In this document: positions 58,067 through 64,000 of the stretch, piece by piece
Numbering within the stretch: the stretch's first letter is position 1
Layout: the number at the start of each line of letters is the position of its first letter
NCBI RefSeq assembly: GCF_013371085.1
Contig: NZ_JABWCV010000004.1
Location: forward strand, 209,554-273,553
Direction of reading: 5' to 3'
Source of the DNA: Vreelandella maris
GTDB taxonomy: Bacteria > Pseudomonadota > Gammaproteobacteria > Pseudomonadales > Halomonadaceae
Length of the DNA stretch: 64,000 nucleotides
Notes under the pieces: generated by a model
What the model was told of the DNA's origin: nothing
The model's input: the letters and a program-made list of their open reading frames with translations, nothing else
The model's database searches: none
Program-made: the position numbers and the translations under genes

Positions 58067-59119
58067 ATGAAGAGAGTGCCGATGAAGACCTTCTTTCACG
58101 ATGATCAATTGCTTCATCAGCCGCAAACCTACTTCTCTCGCGGGAAAATGCGCACCCCCCAGGAAGTGCCGGAGCGCGCGACTCAACTGCTGGCGGCGGC
58201 CAATCAGCTAGGGTTTGATATCCAAGCACCCGTGGATCATGGGGTAGCGCCAATAAGGGCGGTGCATTCGTTGCCCTATCTGCGCTTTCTCGAAAGTGCC
58301 CATCGTCGCTGGCATGCCCTTGACGAAGACTGGGGAGAAGAAGTGATCTCCAACATCTTCGTGCGTTCGCCCAACGCTCTGCGCGGCATCTTAGCGGAAG
58401 CCGGACGCTACCTGGCTGATGGCAGCGCGCCAGTAGGGCAGCACACCTGGCAGTCGGCTTACTGGTCCGCGCAAAGCGCGGTCGCCGGTGCGGAGGCTCT
58501 GATAGCCGGTGATCGATTCGCCTATGCGCTATCGCGCCCGCCGGGCCACCACGCGGGCATCGATTCCGCCGGTGGCTTCTGCTTTCTCAATAACGCCGCC
58601 ATAGCCGCAGAGCACCTCACTTCGCGCTACCCGCGCATCGTCGTGCTCGATCCCGACATGCACCACGGCCAGGGCATTCAAGAAATTTTCTACCAGCGCG
58701 ATGATGTGCTGTATATCTCGATCCACGGCGATACCACCAACTTCTACCCGGCGGTCACCGGCTTCGAAGATGAGCGCGGGCAGGGGGCCGGGCTGGGCTA
58801 TAACCTCAACCTGCCAATGCCTCATGGCTCAGAGGCGTCGGTGTTCTTTGACCGCCTAGAAGAAGCCTGCCAGGCCATCCGCCTGTTCGAACCGGACGCC
58901 ATCGTGCTGGCGCTTGGGTTCGATATCTACGAGCTTGACCCCCAAGCCAAGGTCGCCGTTTCCACCGCGGGTTTTGCGGAACTTGGCCGCAGGGTAGCGG
59001 GCCTGAACGTACCCACGCTGGTGGTGCAGGAAGGCGGTTACTATCTGGAAGGACTGGAAGCCAACGCGGTGAGTTTCTTCGAGGGGCTGCTGAGCAGAGT
59101 AGAAAGAACTAATGATTGA
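58067..59119 (+). CDS. Acetylpolyamine amidohydrolase-type deacetylase 3
   Basis: 350 residues (an in-frame ATG at 58082 giving MKTFFHDDQ is an alternative start). Zinc hydrolase of the HDAC fold: H161-H162 in RPPGHHA, D197 and H199 in DPDMHHGQG, D286 in GFDIYELDP, Tyr 325 in QEGGYY. The insert LRFLESAHRRWHALDEDW marks the acetylpolyamine type, paralogous to deacetylase 1 but with a different 95-130 loop (SNIFVRSPNALRGILAEAG), so probably another substrate. AAGGA precedes the start; the gene follows GntR directly. Confidence 0.9.
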   Translation: MKRVPMKTFFHDDQLLHQPQTYFSRGKMRTPQEVPERATQLLAAANQLGFDIQAPVDHGVAPIRAVHSLPYLRFLESAHRRWHALDEDWGEEVISNIFVRSPNALRGILAEAGRYLADGSAPVGQHTWQSAYWSAQSAVAGAEALIAGDRFAYALSRPPGHHAGIDSAGGFCFLNNAAIAAEHLTSRYPRIVVLDPDMHHGQGIQEIFYQRDDVLYISIHGDTTNFYPAVTGFEDERGQGAGLGYNLNLPMPHGSEASVFFDRLEEACQAIRLFEPDAIVLALGFDIYELDPQAKVAVSTAGFAELGRRVAGLNVPTLVVQEGGYYLEGLEANAVSFFEGLLSRVERTND

Positions 59120-59647
59120 GCCATTATCCTTGACTCATTTCTGCAATCATATTCAGCAGTTTCAGCGAAGGGGCACTGAGGCCAGCTAAAGCTTATGCCC
59201 CTTTATGTGACAGAAGTCGCAAGTATTAACATAAGGCATTTAGGATTTAGGCATTGAGATGCTTTGAGTTTTTTGTGCCTAAATCTTTACAGGCTCGTGT
59301 CCATCTGCAATTAGCTTCCTAAACTGCTTCCGTCAAGCATTCAGCTGATATAAGATTCATTATTAAGCTATTTTATATTAGCTAAGTCATCCCACTCTGC
59401 GGGTAACTGATATCAGTTTAATCACGACAAAGTCATGCTCAAAGATTTCGAATCTAGTGGGGCGAGGTCACCCCTTGAATGAGCAATACTACTATTTAAG
59501 CGATTAAGTGGGCATGTCTTGTTATAGATAAGTCTTTATAGCGATAAATAAAATAATAATTTATAGGTCATGTAGTAAATTAAGGTAATGTATTAAATGT
59601 ATTTTGCAATTTTTTAAATAAAAATTTAATTTAATTTTTGGAGTGAA
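59120..59647. other. AT-rich noncoding gap marking a composition switch
   Basis: No convincing gene. The left part has an inverted repeat (59244-59285) and a GGGGCGAGGTCACCCC-like hairpin near 59459. The last 120 bases are almost only A/T and hold the promoter of the LysR gene. Everything to the right of here is lower in GC than the DNA to the left. Confidence 0.6.
59244..59285. repeat. Inverted repeat downstream of deacetylase 3
   Basis: GATTTAGGCA (59244-59253) and TGCCTAAATC (59276-59285) are perfect 10-base arms with a 22-base loop that contains a T run. It could be a transcript-end structure for deacetylase 3 or a remnant of a mobile element end. Confidence 0.45.
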
Positions 59648-60586
59648 ATGCTCACTATGAATCTTAAGCAAATACGCTATTTTATTGCCATTTCAGAGCT
59701 GCAAAGTTTATCAAAAGCATCTGCAAAACTTAATATAGCTCAGCCTGCTCTTAGTTCGCAGCTTAAAAATTTAGAAGAGGAACTAGGTGTTAAGCTGTTA
59801 GATAGGCATTCCAGAGGTGTTTCGCCCAATGATTTGGGCTTAATGGTGTTGCATCACTTTAAAAATATTGTACGTGAGGTAGATCGTACAGAATCACTAA
59901 TTTTCGATTATACGATGAATCCCGTTGGGGATGTGCATATTGGTGTAACTACCACGGCGGCAAGGGCGGTCGTTTCCACACTCGTCAGTCGGGCCAAGAA
60001 ACGTCTTCCTAAAATTAATTTGCATTTGCTCGAAGCAATGAGTGGTACGTTAAACGAGCAGCTTCGTAAGGGAAACCTAGACATTGCCATTCTGTATAAT
60101 TTTGACAGTTATGAAGCTGACCATAATTTGATTGATAACGCCGTTGCCTACGAAAACCTTTTTCTGTTGACTAATAACCGTGATGATTATAATCGTTTAG
60201 GTACCATAAAGTTTTCTAAAATAAAGGATTTTCCTTTGGCGTTGCCCAGTCACCCGCATACGTTGAACGTGTTATTGAGTGAAATGAGTCTTCGCCAAGG
60301 GGTTAAGCTAAACATGGCTGCAGAGGTTAATTCCTTTACGGGCATGGTAGAGCTAGCGAAGGCCGGATTTTATACAATTGCGCCTATTGTAAGTGTGAAA
60401 CCCGAAATAGAAAGAGGCGAGCTTTTCGCTATTCCTATTACTCAGCCGGTGTTACAGTGGACAGTCCATATAGTAGCGGGCCGTGAAGGTGTCAGTTCCC
60501 GGGCGGTAAGGGCCGTACATAAATTAATTACAGAAGTAATGAAGGATCTAATTGAAAGTGGTGAATGGGAAGCTACGCTTATCTAA
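59648..60586 (+). CDS. LysR-family transcriptional regulator (AT-rich module)
   Basis: 312 residues with the LysR HTH (MNLKQIRYFIAISELQSLSKAS and LNIAQPALSSQLKNLEEELG, about 4-60) and substrate-binding domain (90-300). GGAG lies 5 bases before the start. It converges on the amidase gene. Codons are AT-rich (many AAA, TTA, ATT), unlike genes to the left. Likely regulator of the amidase/cyclase/TRAP genes, although not divergent from them. Confidence 0.88.
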   Translation: MLTMNLKQIRYFIAISELQSLSKASAKLNIAQPALSSQLKNLEEELGVKLLDRHSRGVSPNDLGLMVLHHFKNIVREVDRTESLIFDYTMNPVGDVHIGVTTTAARAVVSTLVSRAKKRLPKINLHLLEAMSGTLNEQLRKGNLDIAILYNFDSYEADHNLIDNAVAYENLFLLTNNRDDYNRLGTIKFSKIKDFPLALPSHPHTLNVLLSEMSLRQGVKLNMAAEVNSFTGMVELAKAGFYTIAPIVSVKPEIERGELFAIPITQPVLQWTVHIVAGREGVSSRAVRAVHKLITEVMKDLIESGEWEATLI

Positions 60587-60649
60587 TAAAATATGTGATT
60601 TGAGCATTTATATAACGATTTATATTTTTCTTTTCGTTGATGAATTTAA

Positions 60650-60666
60650 CCGCTACCAAGTAGCGG
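60650..60666. terminator. Stem-loop between convergent LysR and amidase genes
   Basis: CCGCTAC (60650-60656) and GTAGCGG (60660-60666), loop CAA, flanked by AT-rich DNA. It could end transcription from either side; T runs are weak. Confidence 0.5.
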
Positions 60667-60748
60667 CTATCTTTAATGATATGGCTTATTTGCTAGCTAT
60701 GTTTCATGCTGTTTTTTAGATTGTTTTTAAATTGTTCTATAATCTCAA

Positions 60749-62173
60749 TTATAAGCTGCTCGGGGTGAGGTGCTGCCAAGGTTGGGCTTTTTCAAAATTA
60801 GCGGCAACATTAAAGAGGGTATGCTCTTCGTTATGTTTGGCGATGATTTGCATACCCACAGGTAAACCTGCTTGTGTAAATCCAACAGGGATTGATACGG
60901 CAGGTTGTCCGGTTAAATTAAACGGGTAGGTATAATAAACCCAGGAAACAATACTGCGATGGCTGAGTGAGGGCGGCTGATTAAGCCCTACATCGAATGC
61001 CTCAGTTGGAACCGTCGGAGTAATTAACAGGTCGTAGTCTTCAAAAAAACTACGCATTTGTTCACGAAAAGCATAGCGTTGAAATACGCTTTTATAGTAA
61101 TCGCCCATTGATTGTGATACAGCTTGTTCTAGCACATCTGCTACTGCGGGGTCGATTTCATCTCGCCGCGTGGCAAGGGCATCAGAAAGCTTTGTCCCCA
61201 CGCCTGCGTAAAATTCCGCTACCCACATATCAATGGGGTCATGAGACATCACGCGTTCCACGGTTTCTACCATGCACCCCATGCTGGCTAACGTACTTAC
61301 CGCTTTTTGACAAAGATCGACAATTTCGGCTGAAGGCGAGGCATACCCCAGGGTTGGGCTCCAGGCTATACGTAGTGGCCTAAGAGGCTTTTTACAAGCG
61401 CCTATATAGTCAGGAATAGGGCCTGCCACTGAATACGGATCACGTGTATCGTAACCTGAAATCACCGACATCATTATGGCAGCATCAGTGACAGTCCGGC
61501 TAAGTGGACCAACATGTGCAAGCGTGGGTGTTGCCGACACGGGAAAGACAGGTACTCTGCCAAATTGGCCTTTAACGCCAAACAGCCCCGAAAGGGCAGC
61601 GGGAATGCGGATTGAGCCTCCGCCGTCGGTACCAATCGCCACTGGTGAAACCCCAGAAGCAACTAGTGCGGCGGCACCACAGCTTGAACCGCCAGGGGTT
61701 TTATTAACGTTCCATGGATTGCGGGTAATTCCTGTTAGGGGGCTATCGCCGACAGCTTTACAGCCAAATTCACTGGTGGTCGTTTTACCAAGTATGATGC
61801 CTCCGGCCTGTTTGATTCGCTTAACCGCTGGTGCATCAATGGCTACAATGTTCTCCTTCATAAGGATTGAGCCAAACTGTGTAGGGTAGGCGCTGGTGGC
61901 AATTAGGTCTTTTATGGAAATAGGTATACCGGAAAGTACACCGCTGTTTAAGCCATTTGCTTCTACATTTTGTTGCGCTATACGCGCATCGTTCATGACT
62001 TTTTCGCCATCGAAACTTGAGAAAAAATTGTAAGTAGGGTTGAGTTGATTAATATTATTAATAGTGGCTTCTGCGAGTTCTATGGGTGATGTATCTCCAC
62101 GAGACAGCGATTTAATCATGTCTTCGAGAGTAGTGAATCTAAACTCGTTGGTTGTCAGTGGTTTGTCGCTCAT
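60749..62173 (-). CDS. Amidase signature-family hydrolase
   Basis: 474 residues. The Ser-cisSer-Lys triad is readable: K88 in GIPISIKDL, the cis-Ser at about 163 in PGGSSCG and the nucleophile S187 in GTDGGGSIRIP. The family pattern usually reads GGSSGG; here the fifth residue is Cys. Hydrolyses an amide (R-CONH2 or similar). It follows the cyclase-family gene on the same strand with a 66-base gap that holds a stem-loop. Substrate unknown; it is likely linked to the acid taken up by the TRAP transporter. Confidence 0.92.
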   Translation of the reverse strand: MSDKPLTTNEFRFTTLEDMIKSLSRGDTSPIELAEATINNINQLNPTYNFFSSFDGEKVMNDARIAQQNVEANGLNSGVLSGIPISIKDLIATSAYPTQFGSILMKENIVAIDAPAVKRIKQAGGIILGKTTTSEFGCKAVGDSPLTGITRNPWNVNKTPGGSSCGAAALVASGVSPVAIGTDGGGSIRIPAALSGLFGVKGQFGRVPVFPVSATPTLAHVGPLSRTVTDAAIMMSVISGYDTRDPYSVAGPIPDYIGACKKPLRPLRIAWSPTLGYASPSAEIVDLCQKAVSTLASMGCMVETVERVMSHDPIDMWVAEFYAGVGTKLSDALATRRDEIDPAVADVLEQAVSQSMGDYYKSVFQRYAFREQMRSFFEDYDLLITPTVPTEAFDVGLNQPPSLSHRSIVSWVYYTYPFNLTGQPAVSIPVGFTQAGLPVGMQIIAKHNEEHTLFNVAANFEKAQPWQHLTPSSL

Positions 62174-62206
62174 TGAGACCTCACTAGATATTCCCAGCCA
62201 AAGTTA

Positions 62207-62230
62207 GCCGCTGCATCAGAGTGCAGCGGC
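62207..62230 (-). terminator. Stem-loop between cyclase and amidase genes
   Basis: GCCGCTGCA (62207-62215) pairs perfectly with TGCAGCGGC (62222-62230), loop of 6. On the minus strand it is followed only by TAACTTTGG, so it is a weak terminator or mRNA-stabilising element within the operon. Confidence 0.45.
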
Positions 62231-62239
62231 GTTGTTACA

Positions 62240-62941
62240 TTATTCTTCTACTATAGCGAAGGCACGGACGGGCGAGCCTGAACCACCTTTAAACTTGATA
62301 GGTACGCCCTGAAATTGGAACTCACCTTTGCCTATTAATTGATCTAAGTTAACCAGCCATTCGTAGTGAGTAACCCCAAGGTCTCGGCAGGCACGGTGCT
62401 GAGCAAAAATATTGTCAGTGGGTTTATCTGTACTTGGCCCTTCTACACCGTGTAGCTTTGAGTTTCTTGCGGCTAACCATTCGGTGGCGTCGACTGTTAA
62501 ACCTGGGTTTTTCCAGCATACTTCAATATTAGGGTAGTGCCTTTCTGTTAAGCCGGTACATAATAAAACGATATGGCCATCAACGGTGACGCCTGCTGCT
62601 TTTTCTGCTTTTTCCATTTCAGCGGCATCAATATCACCTAAATCAGGTATATGTCGCATATCAAAGCAGACCGCTTTACCCATAAACATTTCTAGCGGCA
62701 TTTCATCTATGGAAGCGCCATTGGGATTTACATGTAAAAAAGCATCAACGTGTGTACCTACATGATCCAGCATACCAATATAATTAGTCTGAAAGGTCAT
62801 CGGGTCTTCAGGTACGCCAAGGTTAAGTGCCTTGGTGCTTTCATGGTCAAGATGCTTTAAATAAATAGGGCTTTGAAAAAGCTTGTGTGAAGGCATGTTA
62901 TCTTCAATATGCATTGACAAATCGATGATTTTTTTAGTCAT
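62240..62941 (-). CDS. Cyclase-family metal-dependent hydrolase (KynB/isatin-hydrolase-like)
   Basis: 233 residues. The metal-binding motif HVGTHVDAFLH (H60-H70: HxGTHxDxxxH) identifies the putative cyclase superfamily, which includes kynurenine formamidase and isatin hydrolase. The start IDLSMHIEDNMPSHK is also typical. It probably opens a ring amide or removes a formyl/amide group. Placed between a TRAP permease and an amidase, it suggests stepwise amide hydrolysis of an imported compound. GGAGAA precedes the start. Confidence 0.88.
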   Translation of the reverse strand: MTKKIIDLSMHIEDNMPSHKLFQSPIYLKHLDHESTKALNLGVPEDPMTFQTNYIGMLDHVGTHVDAFLHVNPNGASIDEMPLEMFMGKAVCFDMRHIPDLGDIDAAEMEKAEKAAGVTVDGHIVLLCTGLTERHYPNIEVCWKNPGLTVDATEWLAARNSKLHGVEGPSTDKPTDNIFAQHRACRDLGVTHYEWLVNLDQLIGKGEFQFQGVPIKFKGGSGSPVRAFAIVEE

Positions 62942-62990
62942 CTTTATTCTCCATCAGTTATCTATTGTGTTGATATTAACTACGCTATTT

Positions 62991-63884
62991 TCATAGCATC
63001 TTGGCGGGTAACCAACTTGCTATTGTGGGAAATATAGCGACGATTAACACGAGTGAGAGCAACATAATCCAATATGGGATCGCACCCGTGAAAATTTTGG
63101 CTAGTGTTGCTTCAGGGTCAGTAACAGCGCCTTTAACAGTGTATACACACATGCCAAAGGGTGGGGTTAATAGACCTGCTTCGATAGCGAGTATGCCAAT
63201 AATGGCAAAAGCTAAGGGATCAATACCAGCTGAAAGGGCTATGGGTGAAAAAATAGGTACTGTTAGTAATATTATGGATACGCTATCTAAGAACATTCCA
63301 AGAAGAAGCCATATAACGACCATAATAGCTAATACGAGATATGGGCTTTCGCTAATGCCAAAGAAAAGTTGTCCAATTACGTCAATAATGCCGCCGTTGG
63401 CTAATAACCGTGAATACATTTGAGCAGTTATAAGTAGAAAAAGCAGAGGAGCGGATACACGACCAGTATTGAGTACTGCGGCTGCAAAGTCTTTTAATGA
63501 CATTCTTTTGACTAAGCCGACAATAATCGCTAGGAGTACACCTACTCCTGCTGCTTCCGTAGGCGTGAAGAACCCACTCCAAATACCTCCCAATACTAAA
63601 ATAATGAGAATAATAAGGCCTGAGGCACCAGTAATTTCATGTCTGGTTATGGGGTTCTTTACCTGTGCAGCGCTGCCCTTTTCACTATCGCCAAATTTTT
63701 CAGGTTTGAGGTAGGCATAGATAAGCAGGAAGAGAAAAAACATACAGGCAAGCATTAAACCTGGGACTACGCCTGCAACAAAAAGTCTGCCAATAGACTC
63801 TCCTGCGATAACACCCCATACAATTAATAAAATACTGGGAGGGATCAGCATACCTAATGCTGCGCTACCGGCGATCGACCCTAA
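62991..63884 (-). pseudogene. TRAP large permease (DctM), 5' part missing at an insertion
   Basis: About 298 codons of the C-terminal part of a DctM: GLGSIAGSAALGMLIPPS leads into helices as in family members (compare the LGVILPPS of the intact copy at 16.5 kb). A start at 63851 is only an internal Met. Reading upstream in frame, coding similarity ends at about 63884 and an in-frame stop (TAG, 63929-63927) follows, where about 120 residues of the N-terminus should be. The break coincides with a different sequence that looks like an IS end. Function is probably lost unless rearranged. Confidence 0.8.
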
Positions 63885-63911
63885 CCCGGATTTCTCACAG
63901 GGTATAAAAGA

Positions 63912-63974
63912 AAGCGGCTGAAAGTGCTATGATTTCAAGAACCTAACCAATCCATCAAGCACCAACAGCCGCTT
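63912..63974. repeat. Imperfect hairpin before the probable transposase start
   Basis: AAGCGGCTG (63912-63920) pairs with CAGCCGCTT (63966-63974); adjacent AGTGCT and AGCACC extend it with a mismatch. The stem ends six bases before the ATG at 63980, so it could affect transposase translation or block read-in from outside. Confidence 0.5.
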
Positions 63975-63979
63975 CCAAA

Positions 63980-64000
63980 ATGGTACCTGAAAAGCTGACC
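63980..64000 (+). CDS. Start of probable transposase ORF (cut by window edge)
   Basis: ATG at 63980 opens MVPEKLT and continues past the window. No conserved domain is visible in seven codons; it is called transposase only because of its place inside the probable IS end. Confidence 0.35.

Larger units (their letters stand above)
63885..64000 (+). mobile_element. Left end of a probable insertion sequence
   Basis: From about 63885 the sequence no longer matches dctM. It begins CCCGGATTTCTCACAGGG, has a long imperfect hairpin, and then an ORF starts at 63980 and runs off the edge. The layout (sharp gene break, short leader, ORF pointing inward) is that of an IS left end with its transposase gene. 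The family cannot be named from 116 bases; an IS1380-like origin is only a guess. Confidence 0.6.

Overview
The window is a 64 kb stretch of a gammaproteobacterial chromosome. It most resembles the Halomonadaceae (Halomonas-like). This is an inference from protein similarity, from strongly acidic secreted proteins typical of halophiles (for example the family-5 binding protein at 55.6-57.1 kb) and from Pseudomonas/Halomonas-type gene order; no rRNA is present to confirm it. Most of the window is high-GC, dense and ordinary in codon use. From about 59.1 kb to the right edge the DNA becomes visibly AT-rich.

Region 1 (1-8.0 kb) is core housekeeping: a dodecin cut by the left edge, def-fmt-rsmB on the minus strand, and divergently a LysM protein, dprA, tsaC, hemF and aroE. 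Region 2 (8.05-19.6 kb) is a catabolic island: a LysR regulator, then an iron-type alcohol dehydrogenase, a ketoglutarate-semialdehyde-type aldehyde dehydrogenase, a complete tripartite tricarboxylate transporter (TctCBA), a complete TRAP transporter (DctPQM) and a quinone-linked D-lactate dehydrogenase. It ends in a perfect bidirectional terminator.

Region 3 (19.8-43.9 kb) is housekeeping again: small membrane and lipoprotein genes, then der-bamB-yfgM-hisS-ispG-rodZ-pilF-rlmN-ndk, a shortened iscR-iscS-iscA operon without iscU/hscBA/fdx, cysE, trmJ, suhB, secF-secD-yajC, tgt-queA, tRNA-Leu(CAA) and a glycosyltransferase. Two genes look remodelled: SuhB has lost its inositol-phosphatase catalytic motif, and IscS lacks the C-terminal tail that docks IscU.

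Region 4 (44.1-59.1 kb) is the most interesting accessory block. It has an AraC regulator, then a tightly coupled plus-strand operon (RidA, ketimine-reductase-like protein, two histone-deacetylase-fold amidohydrolases, a class IV aminotransferase). A facing minus-strand operon carries a peptide-type ABC importer, an FAD 2-hydroxyacid dehydrogenase and a HisC-like aminotransferase. A GntR regulator and a third deacetylase-fold enzyme follow. Together they suggest import, deacetylation and deamination of an N-acylated amine, amino acid or peptide. Candidate operators (two 21-bp-spaced repeats upstream of RidA, two GTCGAC sites upstream of GntR) fit dedicated control.

Region 5 (59.1-64.0 kb) is an AT-rich, probably acquired module: a LysR regulator, an amidase, a metal-dependent cyclase-family hydrolase and the C-terminal two thirds of a TRAP large permease. 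The permease is broken at about 63,885 by what looks like the left end of an insertion sequence whose transposase begins at the right edge.
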